The notes under the pieces are model-generated. The model made no database searches. It had not been told where the DNA came from and was given only the letters and a program-made list of their open reading frames with translations. A DNA stretch of 64,000 nucleotides from Bacillota bacterium. Its GTDB lineage: Bacteria > Bacillota > Clostridia > Lachnospirales > Lachnospiraceae. Positions within the stretch are counted from its first letter, which is position 1. Each line of letters opens with the position of its first letter. Below are positions 8,176 to 16,464 of the stretch, piece after piece. The stretch lies in NCBI GenBank assembly GCA_023421505.1, contig JAEZTJ010000016.1:1-64000 (forward strand). The letters run 5' to 3'. The position numbers and the translations under genes are program-made.

Positions 8176-9045
8176 TTAACCATGTGAGAATGTATCCTTA
8201 TGGGCAATCCGATTTAGATATATCTGATCCCCAAAATCCTTTTCACCCGGAATACCAATCGCATCCGCTCTGCACCTTTGACAATGCCTGAATACATCTA
8301 TATATTGGGAGGCTCTGATTCTTGCATCATCAATCTGACTGCAATTTGGAGCTTCACAACCTGAAAGCTCATGCTGGGGTATCAATGGAATAATATTATA
8401 AATGGAGGCTCCTGCCTCATTCACTGTCCTCGCAATCTCTTCAATATGCCAATCATTGATTCCAGGAACCAGAACCGTATTAACCTTTATCGTAATTCCA
8501 GCCTGTGCGATTTTCTTAATCCCTGCCAGCTGATTTTGAATTAGTATGGCTGCCGCTTCTGTACCCTCAAATCTCTTACCGTGATAGATAATTTCGGAGC
8601 ACAGCTCAGCTAAAATCTCAGGCTCTATCGCATTCACCGTTACCGTCAGTGAATCAACTCCAACCTCAATGATTTCATCCGCTCTCTCCTTAAGCAAAAG
8701 CCCATTGGTACTCATGCATTTGATCAGCTCAGGGAAGTGCTTCTTAATCAGGCGAAAGGTATCTAAGGCATAATCCGTTGCCAGGGTATCACCCGGACCC
8801 GCTATACCAACCACTGTAATTTCCGGACATAATTCCAAGGATTTCTTTACAATATCAAGTGCCTCCTCCGGCTTAATGATGGAAGCGGTAACACCGGGTC
8901 TATTTTCGTAATGATTAATTTTTCGGTCACAGAATTTGCACTCAATATTGCAGCCCGGACTCACCGGCAAATGGATTCTTCCCTTATGATTCCTTTGTCC
9001 GGCAAAGCAAGGATGCGAGTTTTTTAAAGCTTCATAATTATTCAT
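8176..9045 (-). CDS. nifB: NifB-like radical SAM cofactor-biosynthesis protein
   Basis: The start is the ATG at 9043-9045 (GGAG five bases before), giving 289 residues. The radical SAM cluster motif CxxxCxxC is at residues 32-39 (GCNIECKFCDR), preceded by the NifB-specific NSHPC (Cys13). C-terminal cysteines occur in SGCEAPNC and CQRCRADAIG, the latter a NifB signature. NifB joins two 4Fe-4S units into the 8Fe NifB-co with a central carbide, the core of nitrogenase cofactors. It shows that the operon encodes a cofactor-dependent nitrogenase-like enzyme, unlike protochlorophyllide reductases. MarB of methylthio-alkane reductase loci is also NifB-like. No NifE or NifN scaffold is present in the window. 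Confidence 0.9.
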   Translation of the reverse strand: MNNYEALKNSHPCFAGQRNHKGRIHLPVSPGCNIECKFCDRKINHYENRPGVTASIIKPEEALDIVKKSLELCPEITVVGIAGPGDTLATDYALDTFRLIKKHFPELIKCMSTNGLLLKERADEIIEVGVDSLTVTVNAIEPEILAELCSEIIYHGKRFEGTEAAAILIQNQLAGIKKIAQAGITIKVNTVLVPGINDWHIEEIARTVNEAGASIYNIIPLIPQHELSGCEAPNCSQIDDARIRASQYIDVFRHCQRCRADAIGIPGEKDFGDQIYLNRIAHKDTFSHG

Positions 9046-9134
9046 AGTCACTCCATTCCCGCACTGATTTTTGCGTATATTAAGTTTGTGCCAGAATTAT
9101 ACTGGTAAAACCGATTTTACCCGGACATCCACCT

Positions 9135-10433
9135 TTAATTAAATCTGGTCAGTACAACCGAGTAAATATCCTCTAATAATTTCAACGCTCCCCTGTAACC
9201 GGTAATACTGCTGTTGATAATGAGCCGTTCCAATACTGGATAGGAAATATTGATATAATGGGCATTGGTCCTTTTGGCAAGGTTTTTCTCCCAATTGCTG
9301 CCCAGAATCAACGGATAGCCGTTAAAATCTTCTGCTTCGATCTCCTGGTGGATCTGATGTCCGTCGCTTGAAAAACCCACTTCTGCCTCGACACCATAGT
9401 TCAAAGCCTTAAAATACGACTGAATTTCTTCTCTGTACTGCTCCGGTGTATCATCTGTAATATATTGCTTAGACGGATATAATCCCATATCGTTCGTCAA
9501 AAATTTAGTTATTGCAAGACTGTAGCTGGCATCGGATACAACAACAAAACGCTTTGACATAACACGGGTTTCTAAAAACACATCCGCATAACGTTCTATG
9601 TAGTAATAGTACTCTTCTTCCTTCCTGTCGATAACGGCTTCCACCTTCTCCTTCGGGATGCCGGCATACGCTCCGACAGCGCGTAAGAATTTGGAGGTTT
9701 CGAAGGCTCCAATCGGAAGTACGGGATAGTGCAGATAAGGCGTACCAAATTTCTCTTCTAAGAACTTTACGCTTTCCAATCCTACCCAGGGTGATACCAG
9801 TAAATTAAACTCAGCTTCCGGTACTTTATCAATGTTTTTGATACCGCGGCCAAAACCGAAGATTGTATTCGCAGTTAAGCCAAGCTCTGATACTAAGGCT
9901 TCTAATTCTCGTAAGTTACCCAGCCAGAAGGGATCGTGCATCGGAATTCCCGCCCAGATATTAACAAGTCCCTTCTTAACCTCTTTCTTTTCCTTTAGGT
10001 ATTGATCAAAAATCGATTTAAGAATCCAGTCATGCCCCAGATAATTGTTACCCTTAAAGCCTGCCGTTGAGGCAAAGATAACCGGCTTTTCTGAACTCTT
10101 AAATTTACCGACTACATCCTCCACATTATCGCCAACGATTTCAGAGGTACAGCCGGTTAGTACCACATAAAGGTCGGCATCTATAATTCTCAATGTATTA
10201 TCGATGGTTTCTGTTAATTTATCATCACCGCCAAAAATGACTTCCTTCTCACTGATACTGGTACAGGGAAAGATATGCGGTGAATAAAGTCCTGAACTGC
10301 CAACACTTCCACTTAGCTTTTCTGCACATCCGGGACCCGAATGCAGAATAGGAAGCGCCCGGGTGATGGACTGAACCGTCTGCATTGCCGCTAAGGCACA
10401 TTTATATCTGGGTTGATCTAATATTTTAGCCAT
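9135..10433 (-). CDS. Nitrogenase-like component 1 beta subunit (NifK/MarK-like)
   Basis: The start is the ATG at 10431-10433 (GAGG six bases upstream), giving 432 residues. An in-frame extension upstream is translated from an intergenic repeat and is not counted. The protein is shorter than genuine NifK. Candidate P-cluster cysteines are Cys12 (RYKCALAAM), Cys36 (SGPGC) and Cys95 (LTGCTSEIVGDN); their spacing of 24 and 59 is close to the 25 and 58 of NifK. With the NifD-like protein it should form the catalytic heterotetramer that receives electrons from NifH. The order H-D-K-B with sulfur genes favours a methylthio-alkane-reductase-like role over nitrogen fixation. Confidence 0.85.
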   Translation of the reverse strand: MAKILDQPRYKCALAAMQTVQSITRALPILHSGPGCAEKLSGSVGSSGLYSPHIFPCTSISEKEVIFGGDDKLTETIDNTLRIIDADLYVVLTGCTSEIVGDNVEDVVGKFKSSEKPVIFASTAGFKGNNYLGHDWILKSIFDQYLKEKKEVKKGLVNIWAGIPMHDPFWLGNLRELEALVSELGLTANTIFGFGRGIKNIDKVPEAEFNLLVSPWVGLESVKFLEEKFGTPYLHYPVLPIGAFETSKFLRAVGAYAGIPKEKVEAVIDRKEEEYYYYIERYADVFLETRVMSKRFVVVSDASYSLAITKFLTNDMGLYPSKQYITDDTPEQYREEIQSYFKALNYGVEAEVGFSSDGHQIHQEIEAEDFNGYPLILGSNWEKNLAKRTNAHYINISYPVLERLIINSSITGYRGALKLLEDIYSVVLTRFN

Positions 10434-10589
10434 ATTTATCCTCATTTCTGCTACAATGTTTTTATGGGTAAGGTACACGACAGTAAACCGTGTCCATTTT
10501 CTTCTACGCTGCTTTTTATGCATGGCAAGCTTGTGGCTGCAGCGCAGACAAGTTTACTAAGTGAAAGCTTTGAATAGTCTTAAGCTCTC

Positions 10590-12056
10590 CTATAAGTCTC
10601 CTCCTTTTAATAACGCACTGTTACTCTGTTGATACCACCAATCGGTGTAGGGAAGCTTAACCCTTGATGCAAGATTTTTCTCAAAGCTTCTGTTCTTGAC
10701 CGTATAAAGCACCGACTTTGCAAAGTTCAAGGTTCCCTTATAGCCGAAGATAAAGTATTCGTCTGCAACATAAAGTGCTGCCACGCCCTGCTTAATAGCC
10801 CACACGGTGGTTCCCGGATGTCTGGAGAAATAAATATCGGGCTTATATTCATTCAGAATGTTTAACACCTCAAAATTCTGCTGGTCGGCAACGCTTAACC
10901 TAATATTATCCGGTGAGGTTTTCTCCAGATGCTTCAGCGCTGGCGGAACATCATCATTATCGTATTTACCGTCATAATGCCAGGCAGCTGCCCACACCAC
11001 TTCCATTCCAAGCTCTTGAAGTACACGGGATACCTCATAGGTATAACCGGGGCCCATTCCGATGACGGCTCTGAGTCCCTTCAATTCCTTCTTTACCTCT
11101 TCAATCTGTGGCAGATAGATTGCTCTTTCCCTCTCGATATAGTTCTCGACCTTCTCGGATTTACCAATGACCCTGCCAATCTCCCTAAGCCAGGTTTCAT
11201 AGCCTGTGATTCCAAGCGGATTAATCGTACGGATATACGGAACCCCGTATAGCTGCTCTAAGGCGTTACCCAGATAGGTGCCAAGCGTTCCGCAGATACA
11301 AACGGTTGCAAGAGATTCCGAGATATGCTCCAGTTCCTCAACCGTTGCATTCTGGTATAGGAATTGAACGTCTACATCAAATTCTCTAAAAGTTTCCGTA
11401 ATCTGCTTTCTCTCACTTTCAAAGAAGTTTTTGAAATTAATCTGGTTTCTCTTTTGCTTCGGCGGCTTTACAATCGACTGCAGAACGGCATGATCGGAAA
11501 TATCAAAGCCGGAGGCCCAAATTCTTGATTTAAAGCCTTCACAGTGAACCGCCACGATCGGTACCGGAATTTCTTCCTTAAGTTCTTCTACGATACTATC
11601 TACATCTTCTCCGATAATCCCTGTAACACAGGAGGTAGCTACAAAGATAGCTTCTGGTTTATAATTAAAATAGGTTTTTTGAATGATATCTCTTAAGGTC
11701 TCCGTCGCACCGAATACGGTGTCCTTCTCATTCATATCCGTACCTAGGAATACAGTATCATTATTCACCCCTATCTTTGTCGCGAGTTGTTGATTTAGCA
11801 CAACATTCCCGGGTGCACCCGCCGTACAGCCTGCCGGTGCATGATTGATAACTGCAACATTACGAATTCCAGATAACTGTCCTAATGCACAGCTGGACAG
11901 ACAGGTACTGGACTGGCTGAAGCAGCGTTCTTTATTCCTTAAGGAGCCACAGCGGGACTTCTCTACAAGTTCATATAAATCACCGTTATATCCGGTAATG
12001 GAACCCAACCTGTTTTCTCTGGTACCTACACTGGATACCTTTAAATTGATAGCCAT
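10590..12056 (-). CDS. Nitrogenase-like component 1 alpha subunit (NifD/MarD-like)
   Basis: A 488-residue protein of the oxidoreductase/nitrogenase component 1 family. P-cluster cysteines align as Cys52 (STCLSSC), Cys77 (HAPAGC) and Cys143 (ATSCVTGIIGED); the 66-residue spacing of the last two equals that in NifD. Cys255 (CICGTLGTYL, 16 residues before GVPY) aligns with the NifD cofactor ligand Cys275. The C-terminal cofactor histidine (His442 in NifD) has no counterpart: the region reads YVADEYFIFGYKG with no His. A NifB-derived cofactor is therefore likely, but with a changed second ligand or a different organic part. Strong AAGGAGG site; nifH lies 25 bases upstream. Confidence 0.88.
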   Translation of the reverse strand: MAINLKVSSVGTRENRLGSITGYNGDLYELVEKSRCGSLRNKERCFSQSSTCLSSCALGQLSGIRNVAVINHAPAGCTAGAPGNVVLNQQLATKIGVNNDTVFLGTDMNEKDTVFGATETLRDIIQKTYFNYKPEAIFVATSCVTGIIGEDVDSIVEELKEEIPVPIVAVHCEGFKSRIWASGFDISDHAVLQSIVKPPKQKRNQINFKNFFESERKQITETFREFDVDVQFLYQNATVEELEHISESLATVCICGTLGTYLGNALEQLYGVPYIRTINPLGITGYETWLREIGRVIGKSEKVENYIERERAIYLPQIEEVKKELKGLRAVIGMGPGYTYEVSRVLQELGMEVVWAAAWHYDGKYDNDDVPPALKHLEKTSPDNIRLSVADQQNFEVLNILNEYKPDIYFSRHPGTTVWAIKQGVAALYVADEYFIFGYKGTLNFAKSVLYTVKNRSFEKNLASRVKLPYTDWWYQQSNSALLKGGDL

Positions 12057-12081
12057 TTAATTACCTCCTTTTTTGTACTTC

Positions 12082-12960
12082 CTATAGATTTGCTGCATTT
12101 TCTGTCCTAACCGTATTGGTTTCTACGGATAAGAGGTAATCGCCCCATTTTGCAGCCCATTCTCTTAACTCACCTATTTCAAGCGGAGCCGGAACCTTTG
12201 ATTCTGTATGATTTGCTATTTTCCTTGCAAGGGAACGATAGACATCTGCCTGTGCCGACTGCGGCGCTGCTTCTATCGTTGTCTTTCCCTGTAATTCACT
12301 CTGGGTTACAGTTACCGAACGGGGTACATATTCCATAACCTGTGTCTTTGTCTTAGCAACAAAGTCATCAATAATTTCTCTTGCATAGGGTGCATTGATA
12401 GAATTTGCTATCACGCCTCCGAGTAGTGCACCGCCTGATTTTGAGTACTTATGTATTCCTTTAAACAGGTTATTTGATGCGTATACTGACATAAAATCAG
12501 CTGAGGATACGGTAAATACATGCTCTGCAATACCCTCCCTTACCGGAACCGCAAACCCACCGCAAACTACATCCCCAAGTACATCATAAATTACAAAATC
12601 CAGATCCAGTTCCTCAAATACCTTTTGCTGCTTAAACAGTTCAACAGCTGTGATAATTCCTCTTCCTGCACAACCGACACCCGGAGCAGGTCCGCCTGCT
12701 TCCACACAGTAGATTCCATTGAAGCCTTCAAATATAACCTCACTGGCCTTCACCGAGTTCTTCTCCCGAAGTGTATCGAGTACGGTTGGAATATATTTAC
12801 CGTCACGAAGTGTATTGGTTGAATCACTTTTTGGATCACATCCGAATTGCATTACTTTATATCCCATCTCCGATAAGGCAGCAGAAATATTAGATGTTGT
12901 TGTTGATTTACCGATGCCTCCCTTTCCATAAATCGCAATTTGAGTCGTTTTTTTAGCCAT
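12082..12960 (-). CDS. Nitrogenase-like reductase component (NifH/MarH-like)
   Basis: A 292-residue NifH-family ATPase. The P-loop GKGGIGKS is at residues 12-19. The two cysteines that bridge the 4Fe-4S cluster between subunits are Cys97 (PGVGCAGRG) and Cys133 (VLGDVVCGGF), and Arg100 occupies the position ADP-ribosylated in nitrogenase. A homodimer passes single electrons to the NifD/NifK-like protein with ATP hydrolysis. It is the first gene of the operon, 216 bases behind its start site and preceded by a conserved leader. GG...AAGGAAGG provides the ribosome site. Chlorophyll-type (BchL) and coenzyme F430-type (CfbC) reductases are related alternatives, but NifB next door argues against both. 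Confidence 0.9.
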   Translation of the reverse strand: MAKKTTQIAIYGKGGIGKSTTTSNISAALSEMGYKVMQFGCDPKSDSTNTLRDGKYIPTVLDTLREKNSVKASEVIFEGFNGIYCVEAGGPAPGVGCAGRGIITAVELFKQQKVFEELDLDFVIYDVLGDVVCGGFAVPVREGIAEHVFTVSSADFMSVYASNNLFKGIHKYSKSGGALLGGVIANSINAPYAREIIDDFVAKTKTQVMEYVPRSVTVTQSELQGKTTIEAAPQSAQADVYRSLARKIANHTESKVPAPLEIGELREWAAKWGDYLLSVETNTVRTENAANL

Positions 12961-13061
12961 AATCTTATCCTTCCTTTTTATATTAATAATTTGATAACAG
13001 TACTTAATACCCTTATGGGTAACTGGTAAGACGATCCGTTTTTGCTAATCGGTGTTTTGAG

Positions 13062-13124
13062 TAAAAGAAAAGGCCTTAGAAAGCAGTAATTTACTGTTTT
13101 CTAAAGCCTCCAGATGTCTGGTCA
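13062..13124 (-). promoter_or_regulatory. nifH leader RNA: CCAG/CTGG mini-hairpin overlapping an intrinsic terminator
   Basis: About 50 bases into the transcript the RNA reads TGACCAGACATCTGGAGG (13107-13124). The CCAG/CTGG pair forms a small hairpin with loop ACAT. Its GG also begins the 5' arm of a long stem (13072-13108, GGCTTTAGAAA with its complement) followed by UUUUCUUUU, a textbook intrinsic terminator about 100 bases before nifH. The two structures share bases, so they probably compete. The same motif precedes the second sulfur operon (20150-20208). An upstream ATG-GTA-AAA-CGA-TAG could encode a four-residue leader peptide. The controlling ligand or protein is unknown. Confidence 0.7.
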
Positions 13125-13183
13125 ACTTTATAAATTCCTATCGTTTTACCATGTTGAAATTGATTATTTCTTATCTTTCTGCT

Positions 13184-13212
13184 ATTATAGTATCACATTC
13201 ATACTTTGTCAA
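13184..13212 (-). promoter_or_regulatory. Consensus sigma-A promoter of the nitrogenase-like operon
   Basis: On the minus strand TTGACA (13207-13212) and TATAAT (13184-13189) are separated by exactly 17 bases, a perfect housekeeping promoter. Transcription should start near 13177. A promoter this strong, with no sigma-54 -24/-12 element, fits an operon controlled downstream by attenuation or repression. It does not look like NifA-activated nif genes. Confidence 0.9.
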
Positions 13213-13300
13213 TATGTTTTGTATGTTTTTTATTATAATATTCAGACTAAGGTAAATTATTCATTTTTATAACAAGTTAAGGTTATTAAGACTTATATCT

Positions 13301-13337
13301 AAAAGAGAAAAGCATTCAGCGTAATACTGCCAAATGC
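13301..13337 (-). terminator. Intrinsic terminator after cysK
   Basis: The minus-strand stem GCATTTGGC/GCTGAATGC (with two G-U pairs) is followed by UUUUCUCUUUU. It ends the second sulfur operon about 28 bases after cysK, separating it from the nitrogenase-like operon that starts near 13177. Confidence 0.8.
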
Positions 13338-13364
13338 CTCTCCCAATCGCTTTGATTACTTATT

Positions 13365-14348
13365 CTATTCAAATAGCCCTGTAGATAGATATCGAAGGCC
13401 TGTATCCGGTAAAACCGCTACTATTCTCTTTCCCTTATTCTCTGGTCTTTTAGCAAGCTGTGTTGCAGCATAGATTGCAGCACCTGAGGAAGTTCCGATT
13501 AAGATGCCGTCTGACTTTGCCACCGCCCTGGCCGCCTCATAGGCCTGCGGGGTCTCTACTTCAATGGCTTCATCATAGATTGTTTTATCAAAGGTTGAAG
13601 GAATCCTTTCCTCTGGAATACCATAAAACGGATGTACTCCTGTAATATCCTCCGGATTTGGATTAGCTTCGCTGGGCAAAGAGCCTGGTCCCGGTTGAAT
13701 TGCAACCACCTTTAAGTCAGGATTTTTAGACTTTAAATACGCCCCTGCTCCGGATACCGTTCCACCGGTACCAACTGTTGCTACTAAGATATCCACTTTG
13801 CCATTCGTATCCTCCCAGATCTCAGGTCCGGTGGTTGCTCTATGTATTTCAGGATTTGCAGGATTTGCTACCTGATTAACAAAGAAGATATCCTTCTCCC
13901 TTGATAAGACTTTGTCCTCGAGCTCCTTTACCGCTGCCACAAAGTCGCCTCCTGTTTCTGCGAGTACCTTAGCTACGAGAGGCTCGTCTCCAAACTTAAT
14001 TGTCTCTCCGCCAAAGGCCTTGATTACCTTAAACCGTTCAATACTTACCTGATCCTGAATATAAACTCTGAATTTGTAGCCCTTAGATGCAGCAATGGCT
14101 GCCAGTCCAATTCCAGTATTACCGCTGGTGGTCTCAACAATTGTATATCCCGGCTTTAATAAACCCTTTTTCTCAGCATCCTCTACCATAGCAAGAGCAA
14201 TTCGGTCTTTTACACTTTGATTGGGGTTAAAATATTCCAGTTTCACAACAATTTCTGCTTCCAGCTTATTCTGTTGCTCATAATTTGTTAGTTCAAGCAG
14301 CGGCGTATGCCCCACTAAATCTGTAATTGATTTCTTTATTCCACTCAT
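13365..14348 (-). CDS. cysK: Cysteine synthase (O-acetylserine sulfhydrylase)
   Basis: A 327-residue fold-type II PLP enzyme. The PLP lysine lies in NPNQSVKDRIAL (about residue 47), the phosphate/substrate loop is TSGNTGIGLAA, and the glycine-rich PLP phosphate loop is VGTGGTVSGAG. It condenses O-acetylserine with sulfide to make cysteine in the cytoplasm, the final assimilation step for sulfur released from organic donors. It is the last gene of the second sulfur operon. GAGG upstream of the ATG comes from a copy of the dispersed intergenic repeat. O-phosphoserine or cystathionine beta-synthase activity is less likely given the length and context. Confidence 0.92.
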   Translation of the reverse strand: MSGIKKSITDLVGHTPLLELTNYEQQNKLEAEIVVKLEYFNPNQSVKDRIALAMVEDAEKKGLLKPGYTIVETTSGNTGIGLAAIAASKGYKFRVYIQDQVSIERFKVIKAFGGETIKFGDEPLVAKVLAETGGDFVAAVKELEDKVLSREKDIFFVNQVANPANPEIHRATTGPEIWEDTNGKVDILVATVGTGGTVSGAGAYLKSKNPDLKVVAIQPGPGSLPSEANPNPEDITGVHPFYGIPEERIPSTFDKTIYDEAIEVETPQAYEAARAVAKSDGILIGTSSGAAIYAATQLAKRPENKGKRIVAVLPDTGLRYLSTGLFE

Positions 14349-14393
14349 TTTTATCCTCTTTTCTGCGCTGCGTATTGGTTTGTTATTGCAAAA

Positions 14394-15113
14394 CTATGCG
14401 GTTACACAGGTTTGTGGATGCAGCACTGACTCAATAATAACCTGTTCTTCCAAATGTCCTTTATTCATAATAAATACCTTATCCGAATACGTTAAGAATT
14501 TCATATCGTGGGTACTGATTAAAACTGCTACCCCGCTTTCACTGATTGACCGGAACAGCTTCATAACTGCCTCACTGTTCTCCGGGTCTAAATTGCTGGT
14601 CGGTTCATCCGCAAGGATAATAGCCGGGTCATTCATTAATGCCCTGGCAATCGAAACCCTTCTGGCCTCTCCGCCTGAGATTTCATTCGGATAGGATGCC
14701 TTAACAGCCAGAAGGCCGACTTTCTCAAGTATTTTCTCTGCTCTTGCATGTATATCCTTTTTCGTTCCATATACCCCTACAAATCCCGGCATGCACACGT
14801 TTTCCAGAACAGTAAAATTCTTAAGCAGATTCTGCTCCTGCAATATGTATCCCAGCTTTTCATTTCGAAGCTTCGAAAGCTTTTTCGCTCCTGCTTCATT
14901 GATGCAAAGCCCTTCAATTCTAACAAAGCCGGAGGTTGGCTTAAGCATTCCGGTAATCAAGTGAAACAGGGTACTTTTTCCGCTTCCAGAATGTCCGATG
15001 ATACTGGTAAGCTCCCCCTGTTTAACCTGTAAGGATGCTTTACTCACTGCCAGAATTTTATTATTCTTTTTCACAAATTCTTTACTTAGTTCAAAAGCTT
15101 CCAGTATCACCAT
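14394..15113 (-). CDS. ABC transporter ATPase, LolD/MacB-type
   Basis: A 239-residue ATPase with Walker A GHSGSGKST (about residues 39-47), signature ISGGEARRVSIARAL, Walker B IILADEPTSNLD and ISTHD. The LADEPTSNLDP form marks the LolD/MacB/FtsE branch that works with FtsX-type permeases, here the protein encoded at 16465-17679. The last residues (SVLHPQTCVTA) are encoded by a copy of the intergenic repeat, so the C-terminus has been extended or replaced by it. The substrate is unknown; the operon suggests a sulfur-related one. Confidence 0.85.
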   Translation of the reverse strand: MVILEAFELSKEFVKKNNKILAVSKASLQVKQGELTSIIGHSGSGKSTLFHLITGMLKPTSGFVRIEGLCINEAGAKKLSKLRNEKLGYILQEQNLLKNFTVLENVCMPGFVGVYGTKKDIHARAEKILEKVGLLAVKASYPNEISGGEARRVSIARALMNDPAIILADEPTSNLDPENSEAVMKLFRSISESGVAVLISTHDMKFLTYSDKVFIMNKGHLEEQVIIESVLHPQTCVTA

Positions 15114-15250
15114 TCATTATTCACTCCTTACTAGACTTTCTAGTTATTATGAAACTCTTTATATATCTTATCAATCTATATGTTTTATCTCCTTCTTTTT
15201 TACCTATTTCTATTTATCTCTTCTCCCATTCCTATCCCTAGTGCCTGATT

Positions 15251-16432
15251 TTACTTACTTTCTGTAAACTCCTTCGTATCCTTATTATATGAGATACTAT
15301 TCGGCACTCCCTCAAGCTTTACGAAATGTTTACTGATAAAATCCTCTGCATTCACATCCGCACTCAAGTCACCGATCTGCTGCAGCTCCTTCACCGCACT
15401 TGTAAAGGTCGCAAGTCCTGCACTTACTGACGGCGCGTAATTATAGGATTCTAAAAGCTTTGCGTTTGTCTCTAAATCACCGGAGCAAAATTCATTATCT
15501 AGCTGGATTTTCGCTGCTTCCTGTGGATCTGCCTGAATAAATGCTGCTGCCTTTTGTAAAGCTCTTGTATACGCTGCCGCACCCTTCGGATTATCCTTTG
15601 CAAGACCGGAGGATACATAGGACTGACAGCAATATTCACCCTGAAACTTTTCATCGGTTCCTGTATCCAGTATCTTCTTAAAGCTATATTCCTCCTCTGC
15701 CTGATAGGCAACAGGATCATGAAGTGCAACCGCATCCACTGCCCCGTTATCAAGTGCTAACGGTAAATCGGTTAAGGCATATTCCGCAAAGGTAACCTCC
15801 ATATTATCGGTGGAGGCACCTATTCCAACCTCTAAAAGCTTTCTTTTTAAGTTCATGGTAGAGGAATCGGCAAGTCCGGGAACACCGATTGTCTTACCCT
15901 TTAGATCACTAACGGAATTAATATCGGAGTCTTCCTTTACATAATACTTTGTACAGCCTGTATGAAGCCCGGTTGTAAAGGCAATATCAAGACCGTTGTC
16001 AATCGGTTTTATTAAGCTTGCTGTCAGTCCGAAGCAGGCATTAATCTTACCGGCTGCAAGAAGCTCTGCTGCCTGATTTAAATCTACTTCCTCATAGCTC
16101 CACTTAATATTGGCAGCTGCAAACTCCTGTTCAAAATAACCGTTTAAATAAGCCAGATGGATTGGAGCAACACAAAGGCTTCCCTTTACAAAGCCTATTT
16201 TTACTGCAGCCTTATTCGAGGTTGTCTCGGTTGATTTAAGAGAATCAGCCGGATCTTTACCATCCGTATCTTCTGTTTCGTCAGCATTGGCGTCTTCCGT
16301 ACCTGTCACCTCGTTTGAGCCTGTTTCTTTGTCAGAATCTGAGGACTTTCCGCAGCCTGTAATGGTTGCCGCTACCAAGAATAGTACGGTTACAAATGAA
16401 AGTATCCTCTTGGTTATTTGTTTTTTCATCAT
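15251..16432 (-). CDS. ABC transporter substrate-binding lipoprotein, SsuA/NMT1 type (second copy)
   Basis: A 393-residue lipoprotein with signal peptide and lipobox TITGC, then an acidic Ser/Thr/Asp linker (about residues 35-75). The SsuA/TauA-type binding fold follows in normal order, starting KIGFVKGSLCVAPIHLAYLNGYF, with the SVSDLKGKTIGVPG hinge. A Cys-Cys pair occurs in GEYCCQS. It presumably feeds the SsuC/SsuB pair at the head of this operon. Unusually, its gene sits between the FtsX-type permease and LolD-type ATPase genes, so it might instead serve them. Substrate not readable. Confidence 0.85.
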   Translation of the reverse strand: MMKKQITKRILSFVTVLFLVAATITGCGKSSDSDKETGSNEVTGTEDANADETEDTDGKDPADSLKSTETTSNKAAVKIGFVKGSLCVAPIHLAYLNGYFEQEFAAANIKWSYEEVDLNQAAELLAAGKINACFGLTASLIKPIDNGLDIAFTTGLHTGCTKYYVKEDSDINSVSDLKGKTIGVPGLADSSTMNLKRKLLEVGIGASTDNMEVTFAEYALTDLPLALDNGAVDAVALHDPVAYQAEEEYSFKKILDTGTDEKFQGEYCCQSYVSSGLAKDNPKGAAAYTRALQKAAAFIQADPQEAAKIQLDNEFCSGDLETNAKLLESYNYAPSVSAGLATFTSAVKELQQIGDLSADVNAEDFISKHFVKLEGVPNSISYNKDTKEFTESK

Positions 16433-16464
16433 TCTAAAGCCTCCCTTTTTATTATAATAATGAG

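Noticed and set aside
10434..10523. N-terminal extension of the NifK-like protein
   Set aside because: The in-frame upstream codons come from a copy of the intergenic repeat and the ribosome site precedes the inner ATG.
7814..12960. Classical nitrogen-fixation (nif) cluster
   Set aside because: NifE, NifN, NifV, NifA-type control and molybdate genes are absent, the NifK-like protein is short, the NifD histidine is missing, and all neighbours concern sulfur. I call it nitrogenase-like instead.
9135..12960. Chlorophyll (BchLNB) or coenzyme F430 (CfbCD) reductase
   Set aside because: Those enzymes do not need NifB or a NifX-like carrier and sit with tetrapyrrole genes, none of which are present here.
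13062..13124. ANTAR-type, SAM, T-box or guanidine riboswitch in the nifH leader
   Set aside because: The loops have four bases, not the hexaloops of ANTAR targets; no T-box GGUGGNACCGCG, SAM core or ACGR loop is present.
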